A stretch of DNA of 64,000 nucleotides from NCBI GenBank assembly GCA_963402885.1, contig OY727102.1, positions 1,612,001 through 1,676,000 of the forward strand, read 5' to 3'. The DNA is from Antedon bifida (taxonomy: Eukaryota > Echinodermata > Crinoidea > Comatulida > Antedonidae). How positions within the stretch are numbered: the first letter of the stretch is position 1; the number at the start of each line of letters is the position of its first letter. Both the position numbers and the translations under genes were made by a program. Positions 27,235-39,500 of the stretch are shown here, piece by piece. The notes under the pieces were generated by a model that had not been told where the DNA came from, did no database searches, and worked only from the letters and a program-made list of their open reading frames with translations.

Positions 27235-27398
27235 GATCTATCTACACTATCAAACTTTATGTGACAAAAGAATGTGATGTGCCCGTATATGGACATGATG
27301 ATGTCATATCACTACCATGTTTGAGCATATCACTACCATATTTGGGCACATCACATTTTTGTCAAAAAAGTAGTTTAATAGTGTAGACAGAGCTTAAG
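27235..27398. mobile_element. Family A MITE, copy 4
   Basis: CTATCTACACTATCAAACTT on the left, GTTTAATAGTGTAGACAGAG on the right, with the hallmark GTATATGGACATGATGATGT inside. Sub-repeats ATCACTACCATATTTGGGCA and GCACATCACA are clear. Confidence 0.92.
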
Positions 27399-28969
27399 AT
27401 ACGAACAACGTATGTAATACGTTGGTAAATATCGAAGTTACTGTTGAAATCATTACAAAACTGTCAAATGTATTCTCTATGAATGTATCAGAAATATCAT
27501 GTTTAGGTCGATTATTCTCTCACCAATACTATATATTCGCTTCAGTTGTTTTATTTTCTTTTATATAGCTTGTATACTCATTAAGTCGCTGTTAAGTAGA
27601 TTTGTCACGAACTGGTCACTGAAGTATTTAGACCTACATAATTCACGTCTGTCAGTGGGAATCAATAGATATACTATTTCCAACTCATCTTCGGGGGTTT
27701 GATCAAGGAACGTACGATTAAACATATTCAGGTTTTTTAAAAATATAATATTCTCTCATGTATTACGAGGTTTAATATTACTAAGTACACATACTAACGG
27801 TAATCGTGCTGTGTTTACATTATTTATAAGTTCCCTTCTCACCACCGTTCCAATGTTCTAATATTCTCATGTCGTGCCAAACCATCATTTTCTCGTTCCG
27901 ATCGATAGTTAATGCCATAACATAGATGTGTTATGATTTAGATGCTAGTTCGCTCATACAAGGACCAAATCCGTTAGCATCATACATAAAACATTGGTTG
28001 AATTGAAGCGTGACATTAGTCGTGTGGAACAAGTTCGACCAACTTAAATTACAGTCATAAGACAGTGATTTCTCTACTACATCTGACTTTGAGTTTATAC
28101 CTCTAGCAATCAATTGTAGTTTGATGTGCAGCTATCGATAATAAAATATTCGTTTCGTTCCGTAATATTTATTCAACCAAGAAGAAAAAACAAGTATTAT
28201 TTAACATAAATATTCAACATTTTAACATTTTTTCTGACGGTCTTGGAATTTTAATTTTGGCGATTATTATTCAACTCACTTCAGATAATATGATAAAATT
28301 ATGATTCAGAAAAAAAAGTAAAAATGCAAACTCTAAGCAAAACGAATAAATACAGTTGTAAACAATTAAAAGTAAATACACATACTTATTTCTGAGCTTA
28401 ACGCATTCTTATGCAAATATATACATGCTAATGAATGAATGATGAGCTGTGATTGGTTCGCCTTTCGTTCGCGTCTCAACAATCACATTTGAGATGGGCT
28501 ACGCAAGCGCATTTGCCAGATGTTTCTATTTGCCCGAATGTTCACGTAGGCCTATAGTGGTAAACATGTTAAGCCTATAATGTTCGGAACAAGGATTGTT
28601 TTCTACAAAGTTTTTTTTTAAACAACATGCGTGTGTTTGAAAGTTTACGGAATTGCATACAATCCCATAAATATAGGATTTCATCAAACGTTAATCACAA
28701 ATAGCATTTTGTGATTGACTATTACAGTCGGTTTATAAATAATATCCGTAAAAATCATGTAATTCTGTAGAAGTTAAATTGATTTACTTTGGTTGGCGAG
28801 ACAAATATTGACAGTATTAATAATGCACTATCGCATGGATTACACATGCAGGCATACTTCAATATAGAATGATTTATCCGTAATAAAACATTATATTTTT
28901 CGAGTAAATAAAAACAAAGTCTGTAAGTTCAATGAACTCAGTGCTGTATATATATTTGACAATATTTCA

Positions 28970-29045
28970 CCTGTATCAAAGCAAATTCCATAATACAGCG
29001 TTCTCTGTGTTTCACGTGTGATACATGTACCTTACTGTTTGTTAG
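28970..29045. repeat. Family C dispersed repeat, fragment
   Basis: CTGTATCAAAGCAAATTCCA, AATACAGCGTTCTCTGTGTT and CACGTGTGATACATG match other family C members. Ends are unclear. Confidence 0.4.
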
Positions 29046-29097
29046 ATTAAAGTTTAGGTTAGGATTTGTGATGTATGGAATGTACCTATAATACTAA

Positions 29098-29205
29098 CAA
29101 CAAGGCCATATACATGGCTGCAGTCGCGCGCTCAAATTTGAGTTAGTGTTTACCGACCAACCGACCGACCAACCGACCGACTAAAAATGTAGATACAGTA
29201 CCGAG
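29098..29205. repeat. (CCGA)n-bearing dispersed repeat, copy 1
   Basis: GGCCATATACATGGCTGCAG, TCGCGCGCTCAAATTTGAGT and a CCGACC/CCAACC microsatellite. The same order occurs at 42945 and, more loosely, at 41370. Confidence 0.65.
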
Positions 29206-29640
29206 AATTGGCTAAGTTATGTAACCCAACGGTAGTACTAGTTGAGCCTTCTTTGGTAATTGCAATTACCTTTCTTCACTATCCTTCTCACAATCAAACC
29301 GGCATCTCATAACTGGTTAGTTACGTCGTTAACTTAATTCCATGATACAATAATTAACCCAATTCCTTCAAGGCAGGATTACTAAAAAGAATATATTTAG
29401 ACACTAATGAAGAAGTGCTGTTTATATAACATGGATAAAGTATGTTATATAGCCATGTAGAAACATAATCAAAATTCTCTATACCATTTTGTTGTTTATT
29501 TATACTGTTTGTCAAAACATTTTTGTTATTCCATGTTATAAATGAGTATAATACCTATATTGTTCTCATAAAATGAAACAAAAATCAATTTTTCTCTTTT
29601 AAAAAGGACAGCTGATCAAATGATTCTATAAACTGAATCT

Positions 29641-29788
29641 CTCATGTCTATACTATCAAACTGTATGTGACAAAAAATGTGATGTGCCCATATATGGACA
29701 TGATGATGTCATATCATTACTATATTTTGAAACATGACTACCATATTTGGGCACATCACACTAGTTTGATAGTGTAGACAGAGCTTTA
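29641..29788. mobile_element. Family A MITE, copy 5
   Basis: CATGTCTATACTATCAAACT and CTAGTTTGATAGTGTAGACA as ends; inside, GATGTGCCCATATATGGACA and GGGCACATCACA. Intact at about 148 bp. Confidence 0.92.
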
Positions 29789-30264
29789 GCCGTTATACCT
29801 ATAACGAAGTAAATTTTGACCAGTGCGAACGTTAACACAGAATAAAGAAAACAGTACAAGTTTGTATTGGGCGTATCATGCCACGTGACCGAGTTATGTA
29901 AACGTTTCTCTTATGATATTGTGACATTACTCATCGGTTATTACAATAATATAATGTAATGTTTACTCTTATAATCATACACGACTTGACACATTGAAGA
30001 GCCATAACTGACAACAACCACGTTTGTGTGATTGTTGTACACAATGGGTTAATAAAGGAATTAAGACTTGTTCTCTGCCTGTGAGTAACTGTTATGTGTA
30101 ATAGAATATCTCGATACTGACAAGGGCTTAGATTGCGAAGGATGTGGCGAATTTGCCGAGAGGACACTAAGTGATATTCACCGATGGAAGGATTTGTGTT
30201 ATCAGCTGAATGAGACTTTGACTAAAATACATGCAATCGCTTGATGCAAGCTAATCAACATAGC

Positions 30265-30500
30265 TAATCCCTTTGCATCTATTATTTTGACTGTGTTTTT
30301 ACACATATTCTACTAGTAGAGGATATTGCTGAAGATCTAAACAATCCTTAGTATAAATAATGGGCTTACAAAAATAGCTAATCCTTCTTGCGTCTATTAT
30401 TTTGACTGTGTTTTACACAGATTCTACTAGTAGGGTTTGGCGGCGATATTACTGCAGATCTAAAAAATCCTTAGTATAAATAATAGATTACAAAAATAAT
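30265..30500. repeat. Direct duplication, about 110-bp unit
   Basis: Both copies have TCTATTATTTTGACTGTGTT, ATTCTACTAGTAG and AATCCTTAGTATAAATAATG. Non-coding. Confidence 0.85.
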
Positions 30501-30824
30501 TTTACTAGGAAATATCATCAAAATGGAGGCCTAATTAATGTACAAAATCAATGTTCCAAATGTATTACATACATTGCGCTTCTAGGCGAATTCTAGGTAT
30601 AGATCATGGCAGCATAATAATGTGTTTTTTTAGGACCTTTTGGAAACCAAAAGTTTTAAGGATTATCCTGATTTTCTCTTTGTTTTTGATCTTGTCTTGC
30701 CTTTGTGTGTATTTCTTGTGCAGTATTGAATTTTGTCAAGTCAATCATAAAACAAAAATATACAACACGGATATAGTTAGGCCTACATTTAACTTAAAAA
30801 TAAATATTCACTCTTCATGTAATT

Positions 30825-31035
30825 TGTTGTCATTGTGTATTTCTGTATTTTTTTCTGACCTTTCTTTCTATTTTATGTTACACAAAAATCATTTTTTATA
30901 TGAATCATGTGCCACATTAGATAATAATAACAGTTTAAACCATTGTGTGTTTCTGTATTTTTTTCTGACCTTTCTTTCTATTTTTATTTTACACAAAAAT
31001 CATTATATTGTAAATGAATACATTAGAAAATAATA
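30825..31035. repeat. Direct duplication, about 120-bp unit
   Basis: CATTGTGTATTTCTGTATTT, TTTCTGACCTTTCTTTCTAT and TTACACAAAAATCATT appear twice. It produces the longest chance open frame of the gene desert. Confidence 0.85.
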
Positions 31036-31359
31036 ATTTACAGAAGCAGACAACACCATTTAAAAATTATAATAACACTTTTTTTTGTAATAAGCCTAGT
31101 AATGAATAGATTACAATATGATGTCAGCAACTCAACAGCATGTTGTAGCAGTGCATCCATTCAGATTAAATCATTGCATCATGTTGATCTTGTGACGTTC
31201 CACTGCACTCAAATTGTCAGCTTAAAAGCTATTATGATATAACACTGTTTAGCCTAGTATTTTATAGAATACAATATTTAATTATTAGAATCCTTAAAAC
31301 AACACGAAAATTTACAGCGGTTACTTTTTGGAAATTCCAATTTTCAACCGATTCTCACT

Positions 31360-31545
31360 ACTGCATCTCCACAAATGGCAATGTGTTCAATATCCAGGCA
31401 CATTCCGTAATACAGCATCTTGTGTGTATCACATGTGAAGTATTTATCATGAAATGCAAGGTTAGTGTCTATGATACAGGATTTACATATTTTTCACATG
31501 TGTATTGGGAAAGTTGCCCTGATACTGGATTAATTTAGATACAGC
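31360..31545. repeat. Family C dispersed repeat, longest copy
   Basis: Left part: CTGCATCTCCACAAATGGCA, TTCCGTAATACAGCATCTTG and GTATCACATGTGAAG. Right part: ATGATACAGGATTTACATAT and TTTTTCACATGTGTATTGGG. The halves are roughly inverted. Confidence 0.5.
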
Positions 31546-32675
31546 CAGTACTACTGAGATAAGATGAGATTCAATTAACTGTATTAACAGTGCACTTTTT
31601 TGATTTACATTTTTTACTTGTGTGATTCTATTGTATGACATGAAATGACAATCTAATTATACAATAGTCAATTAGTAAATCTGACGTAATTAGTCGGAGT
31701 ACCAGATGAGAGAAAAGTGTATAATGTGAAACCACTCGTATCGTAGATAACGGTAAATATTTTGAAAAACAGGTCCATTTACAATTACAGCGTTTTAAAT
31801 GTTATATTCAACTGTTGTACAGTGCAAGTCTGATGATTGAATATGTGGTAAACACTAGCCAATCAAATCTTTTGACACCTTTTTTGAAACTGATTTCCTT
31901 ACGTCACCGTCCAAAATCACTTTTATAATTAAGTCGTCTTTATCAACACGATCGTGTCCTTAAGACATAATTGAGTAAGATCGAACGTTGAAGACTATGT
32001 GTGATTTTACACACCATTCAATAGGCTTCAACAGACTATAGCCTTTGATACCATTAGTCCTATCAGCATATTATCTTTCTGACGTTTTCTCTCTCAATAA
32101 CTATACATTTTCTTCTTAAGATACTATTATTTCAGGGGCACAGAAAGCTTAGGTTATTTCTAGTTTGATAAATCTAAGTTTTTTCTTTCTTCAAAATCAC
32201 AAACATTACCATGCATCGTTTACTTCAATTAAAACTGGAAAATTTATAATATCAATTAATAAATTAATAATAAAAAACACAGAAAACACATTTTTGAAAA
32301 GCTGTTTTAAATTATACAAATTGAACATGTGTTAGTGTTGACATTATTTATATGAATGCGCTCTCTGGAAGAATAAATGAATAAAAATAAAGTAATCTGC
32401 CTTCTTAGATACATTTTAACCAATAAAGTGCGCATGATCAGATATTACCAAAACAACCAGATGCCCAATCACAACGCAACAATTTTTCCTCCAGGTCAAA
32501 GGTTAAAAATTATCGTATTTATCCTATAATTATCCGATTTGAATGAGATAATTAATATCGGTTAATTTGTGTTTAGTGGAATCTGTTTCCACAAGAAGTT
32601 CATCGGTAAATTATCGATTAATGTTTATCGATTAAAGTTTATCGGTTAATTTTTGGCTGCGGAAACACGGCCAAA

Positions 32676-32808
32676 AGTTTCCTTTTGGACGGAACGCATG
32701 AACGTAAGCGCGCCGCAAGTACTTTGAGCAATCATACGCGATGATTCCAACGGTCGCTTGTGATTGGTCAAATAACCATGTTCACATGGGATTCAAGTTT
32801 AAACGTAT
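32676..32808. mobile_element. Family B MITE, degenerate copy
   Basis: AACGCATGAACGTAAGCGCG and GGTCGCTTGTGATTGGTCAA preserve the family interior. The ends have decayed (AAGTTTCCTTTTGGACGG, GGGATTCAAGTTTAA). It lies 700 bases before the predicted RIM start. Confidence 0.6.
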
Positions 32809-33506
32809 CAATATTGTAGGAATGTTGCAGTTTCCATCGCTTATTTAACAAAGTATTATTGTATTAAATTATTTTAAAAATCCTTGGCTTCTTGTGATGA
32901 CGTTAGCCTCAAGATTATATTTCAATTTACCTGATACATAAAAGGCGACATGTGTTTGTATCAACCCATTGCTGTCTCGTCTACTTACATTTATTTATAT
33001 CAATCATAATAAAGATCTCCACCGAGTATCCGTATATTAAATCTCCAAATCTTCTCCAAGCCTTCAATTTAATTACATTCAATATCAAATTATCAATGTA
33101 ATGCCTATGTGAAATAGATGTTATTTAATGTACCTAGTTGCATAATATTGCTATAAATAGTATTCAAAATGAGCCAAGATATTAAACGAGTTTATGATAG
33201 CGTCTCATGCATTACAGATTAGATCTGAATCCTCGGAGATTTTCAAGCAAAATGGAAACTTTTATTGATGGAGCTAGCTAATTGCACTACAAAAATGTTT
33301 TATTTATTTGTTTTTCTGCCTTTTTTCAGATTCATGATGAATTATTTTTATCAAATAAGTTAATATTTTACAAATTGGTGAAACAAGTATTTTAAAAAAA
33401 TCAATGAATAATTCAATTCCTTTAAAATATTCGCTTTTTTAATTTTGATTTCAGATAATTAGATAGATGAAAGAATTCGGAAATTTTACCTAGAACCTTC
33501 ATTAAA

Positions 33507-36500
33507 ATGTCATTTTATAAAAAGGTGAGTTTAAAATATTAATCATAATTTCTTATTTAATTAATAATACTATAAGTATTCCATCTAGAGCTTCACTACC
33601 CATTAGACTGCATTCATCACATTGACACACGACATGATGATAGCAAATTAACATGTTATTCAATATTGATAAACAGACTAGAATCAACTTGTCAAAATCT
33701 TATTTGTATGTTGTGTTTATATGTTGTTGATCTAGATATACTTTCACATAACAAACATCCAGATTATAATGTACCGGTAACATTAAATATAAAATCATCA
33801 CTAACTTTATTTTCTTTAAAAAAAAAACACAACAAATATTTAGTTCATCAATATTCATTAGATACTGTAGATAATAAGTTTGCTCCTATTGAATTTATAT
33901 CTTACTTTTTCTATGATACTCAACTATTTACAAATCTGTTTGGGTTTTACTGAAGTTTTTTAGAAAATATTTTTATATTTTACCATGTACTATGTAATGT
34001 CTTTAGGAAACTCAGCCCTAAAGCTCTTTTGTCTTACTTCAGATTCCACAACAAACAAAGCCTGTAACAAGGTTTTTTCTTATGATCAATGAAATGAATA
34101 AATGAATGAACTACTGAATATACCTTTTATATTATCAGTAATACTAAATTATGAAATAAAAAAATACACGAATTAAGTACTATTATTATTGTTCTTCTAA
34201 ATGTGGCATGTTTGAATGCAAGCTCCTGTAATCTCTTCTGATTGGAGTTAATTATTATTATTATTTTTCTTATGTGTCTTATGTCTTACATCAAAACATA
34301 TACACCTTAAAAGATAGGAATAGTAAATAAATAACCAATACTTTACTTTGTATTACCGATTAAATTGAATCGCTATTCTTTTTCTCCAATTTTTTTTAAT
34401 CGTTATTCTATTAACAATATAGTTAAACAAACCAAATCAAGAAAGCAATGCAACTACTGACGTTTTACCTGAACCAAAGGTTCCCGAGCTACAGCTTGCT
34501 CACTTAACACCAGACGAGATTGCGGTCATACAACATGTTCTACAAAAACAGAAACTCTTTGAAAAACAAACGGAAAATAAACGCATTATGATAGAGAACC
34601 AAATTCGACAACATGAAGCACGGATCAATAGTAATATGAAGAAACATTTAGACCTGCGATTGTGTAGGTTGTGTTTCCACGAGAAGTTCAATGATGGAAT
34701 AGGACGAGTATGCCATGACTGTAGACGTAGAGTTTGCTACTACTGTGGTTCTTTTTACAAGCCAATCGAGAGTTTCAGTGTAGAGGTAATTATTTCAAAA
34801 GTTAAATTTGTATTTATTTATTTATTTCAACAATATTTTACGAGGGTGGTCCACCCAGTCGAAGCTAATCATTAGGGACCCTCACAAAAATACACCATGA
34901 CGAGACATGTAACAATAACAGTTAAATTAAAATAAATAGAATTTATCAAAATAAACAAAATAAAATAAAGCACATAAAAAATTAGAATAAAAAATTTAAT
35001 GAATTAAAATGATCAAGTACTTTGTTGAGCGACCTACAGTAATAGTTCAAAGCTTTTTAAAACCATTAATCTTAGCAGCGAAGATGTTTTAATTAAAATA
35101 AATTATTCATTCATAAGTTAACGTTAACAATTTATAATCGAGAGTTTCCGTGTAGATGTAATTATTTCAAAAGTTTAATGGTCAAATTACTTACTGTATA
35201 GTTTAAAGCTTTTAAAAAACAATAATCCTATCAACAGCTTTAAAGATGTATTAATTAAAATAAATTATTCATTCACATGTAACGTTAACAACTTATAGAC
35301 AAGTTAAGAATATGGCATTTAGAAAGCGAACTATAATGCCTCGTTATAGACAGTGACAAGACAGAATAACAAATACGTTTATTCTAATCAGATCTCCATA
35401 TTATTTTTATCTTTCATTTCATATTGCCACTTTCATAAGGATACTGACAATGGTCTGATTAATTATTCTATCATTTTATCTCTTGTGTCATCACACTACG
35501 TATTAGGTGAAGGCGAAATGGCGCTGTCGGCTGTGTTGCCTAAAACGTGAATTTCTATGCATGACGGGAAACTGGTACCATGGTGACAAAGCACGCCCTG
35601 TTCTTAATGCAAAAACATTTGAATCCGTAGAAGTTGTTTCAGATAAGGTAATACAAAAACATTCTTCGTAACTATAACAAAATTCACATACAATATTATG
35701 AAAGTACATTTTTCTGTTTCAACATTGTTGACACCATCTACGGTGTTTGTGCATTTTCCTCCTCTATACGTATAATTATGAAACACAATAAATAGGTTTA
35801 CTGCAATTATTCAGGATACTAAGCTCAAAGATTGATCCACGTAAGGAGCAGCTCATGGATTGGCACACGCTTAGGATTGTTTGTTTTTTCTACTCATCTT
35901 TTTTTCTTTAATTTTTTCAACTTTTATCTACTGGTATTTATTTTTTTTTTATTTCATTATTTTTAATTAATTTATTAATTCATTTTTGTTTTCATAATAT
36001 CCATTTTTAAAGGCAATCCCGCAACAAGATTTTATTGCAATCCTGCCTTCGTCTATTTTATCAATTATCTCTTGTCATTATTGTTTGTTACTTTTGTCTT
36101 TTTGGCGTAAATAAATGTTTTTTGAATTGAATTGAATTGAAATAGTCGGATTTTGGGAAACTTAAAATGATAATCTGTACCAGTTATTAACTACTATTAT
36201 GGTATTCATATAATAATCATAATAAATAATTTAACATTTTTTACTTTAAGGAGGAACCACAGAAACCCCATAGTAGAAACAAATCCGGTGGCCATGCGTC
36301 CGGAGTGAAATCCGATACCGAAACATTAACATCATTAGATTCGTATTCGCAAGGAAATCGGCGGAAACAGTTTTGTCACCGTCGCCCAAGCAGACGACAA
36401 GAAGAGGAAAACATTGAAACTAGGTATGACCCTCATATGGATGACCCACGGAGACGCAAACGATCGTACTGTCGTCGACGACGCCGACCCGGGGTCATCG

Positions 36501-39500
36501 CACCAAAGAATCCCATCGAGATTGCACGGGAATCGTCCGATACAGACGTTGAATCGTTCAACACTAGGTATCCCGGTAGACGGTGTACTGATGGTCATAG
36601 GTATCCTCGATCCAAAGAGGGTTACAACCATCAGAATTGTAGTCCTGATAGCGGTCTTGACCTACAGTCCGGTGAATATCAACACCAACAAAAACAACAA
36701 CAGCAGAAGCATACTCAACAACAAAAACAGCAGCAGCAACAACAACAGCAACAACTTCACAATTCGTATAATACGTGCTCTTCGTTGTGGCAAAGGCGAA
36801 GAACTCGTTCCTTTGAGGCGAACGAAGAAGAAGCGCCGCAAATACCGTCCATCCGTATAGAAAAGGGCTCAGACAAATTGTCACCGGTAAGTTAATAAGT
36901 AATTGTAATTTATAAATCCAAGAGTCACCAATTTTGAGACCAAGATTTATCCTCTTAAAATGTCTTACATAAAGTTACACTTTATTGAAAACATCGAGAT
37001 TAATAACTATATTTTTTGTACTATAATAACACATTTCTTTTTGTAAAAAGATAAATAATTTGATTTAAAAGTGGGTTTGTTACAGTGTGATACAACACGT
37101 TATGTAGCTTGAAATATTGCTGAATATCTTCGAGATTAAGATTATCTCAATAAGTGCTGATTCACCCTAATAGTAATATATGGAATGGATTATCGGAATT
37201 TATTATTGTTGTTAACAATAGAGCATATTTCATTTATTTAGATGGGTGAATTAAAAGAAGTAGAGTACGTACTGCTAAGGAAGGACGTCAACGACCGTTC
37301 AGTACGCAGTAAGTGTAATCTGTTAATAACAATTCCATATATGCTAATAAGGTTTATAAATCGCAAATAGCTTGATTTCGCGAGGAACGTCATTGCACAA
37401 TGCAAGCTGAGAAGGATTTGGGCAAACGTCACGACGCGTACGCACAAACAACAAATCACGTACATGCGCGACGTGACGTTTGCTCCAAACCCTTCCCATC
37501 ATGCGTCGCGCACGTTATTTGCGATAAACCTTATGCTGCTCTGTATATTTGCTATGTAGTTTCTAGTTACTTTACTAATAATGTACAACAATAAATTATA
37601 AAGACACAGACTGGATTCATAATAAGTATAAATAAAATTAAATTAGGTGAGTTCGAAATGAGATAAATGATTATTTCTGAAGAATATAACCTACACTACT
37701 TTCTAATTCTAGAAAGATTACTTTAAACATTGAACTATGAAATATAAAAGGAAGAAAACTACATCAATTATATGGAAAATATGATTGCAAAATATAAACG
37801 TCTAATTTAGATAAAAAAAGCAAAAAAAGTGTATAATTCTATCAAACTGTGCTGAATATTAAATACAATTAAAAGTTGTATTTTCTCCCTTATTTCAAGA
37901 AAACAAAATCGTGTACAAGTCAAACAGAGTCAGACTTGAATATCCAAGCATGTTGTTCAAATTTCCATATTCCTCTTCAAATTTCACTATTATACAGTAT
38001 TATATTTGTTCAGTCTTGTATATATAAACATTTGAAATAGTCCTATGATACCAAGAAATGCCATTATTAGTCAATTTAGACATTTACACTAATAATCATG
38101 GTAATTGAAATAATGTTTCAAAAGCTCGTGGATTTGGTATGGAGATCATTAGTGGAAAGATGCGTCCAGATGGTACACTTGTTACCGTAGTAACGCGTGT
38201 GGTTGCAGGAGGTCCAGCGCATGTGCACGGCAATTTGAAATCTGGTAAATACGTTTTTTTTTAATTAAATTATTTTGATGATAATGACAATGTCAATGGA
38301 GATGAAGATAATGATTGTTATGTTAATGAAGATTATAATAATAATTTGATATTGATTTCATCATTTTTGTTATTGTTTCGATAGAGAAACATTGGGGCAT
38401 GCGTACAAAGCCGTATACTCAACGTCAACGTTTGTTTTGATGTCACATAGAACATAATCATTGTTACCGTAATTAACTCAATAATAAGTGACCTTGGAAA
38501 TAATTATATTCATGTAACGTAAAAGCGGTTATAAATCATTCTCATATTGTATTTACATTGCTAAAGGTAATAGATTTGCTTAACTAGCAATCTTAAACAC
38601 TATTTAGGCATTACAAGGTAATAGCAACGAAATAATCAATTTCAGATCATAATTATAAAAGATACGTAAAGCACACTTTGATTAATATTTCTCATCTACT
38701 CTTTAGTGACCTGTAATTTAATCCATGGATTACTTCTATGTTTACAGTAAACCTTTTCTTTTGAGTGCAAATACTTAATTGTACAACACACGAACAATGA
38801 TGATGGATTATAAGTATGATGATGATGTTGATGATAATGGTGAGGATGATGATGAAGACGATGATAATGATTATGATGATAATAATGATGATGATAATGA
38901 TTATGATGATAATGATGGTGATGATAATGATGATGATAATGATTGTGATGATAATGATGATGATGATGATGATTATGATGATAATGATGATGATGATGAG
39001 TATGATGATGATAACGGTGAGGATGATGATGATGATAACGATGATAATGAAGACGATGATAATGATGATGATAATGATGACGATGATAATGATGTATGAT
39101 GTACTGATGATAATGATGATGATTATGATGATGATGATGATGATGATGATGATAATGATGGATGATGTAATGGTGATGATAATAATGGATGATGTGATGG
39201 TGATGATGATGATGGATGATGTAATGATGATGATGATAATTATGGATGATGTGATAATGATGATGATGATGATTATGACGTTGACGACGATGATTATGAT
39301 GATGACGAGTTCATCATTATATCTATTGGTTTACTTGACAGGTGATCAAATATTGGAATGGAATGGTCATAATCTTCTCGACAAAACCTTTGAAGAGGCT
39401 TGCTCAATATTAGCGGAAGAATGTGATGTTTTGAAAATACTTGTTTTGAGATCAAGGTGTGTTTAATTCACATAATCATGTTATAAATACTTTATCACAG

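Larger units (their letters stand above)
13400..33480. other. 20-kb gene desert made of repeats
   Basis: I found no exon pair, homology or convincing frame here on either strand. Identified contents are transposon families A, B and C, LINE-like tails, short tandem duplications and a GAT-type microsatellite, each listed separately. The longest open frame (30551-31033) is an AT-rich accident containing a duplicated segment. Distant regulatory elements for RIM or NDUFS5 could be present but show no motif I can defend. Confidence 0.6.

Noticed and set aside
30551..31033. 160-residue open frame, the longest simple one in the gene desert
   Set aside because: It is hydrophobic and AT-driven, contains a duplicated 120-bp non-coding block, and shows no motif or splice context.
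36335..36884. Antisense frames of about 100 residues opposite RIM exon 4
   Set aside because: They are shadows of a GC-richer coding exon; the sense frame has the homology context and splice phases.
38816..39466. 216-residue Met/Ile-rich frame and a 106-residue Asp-rich frame
   Set aside because: Both are translations of the GAT microsatellite; only 39342-39456 is a true exon, read as part of RIM.
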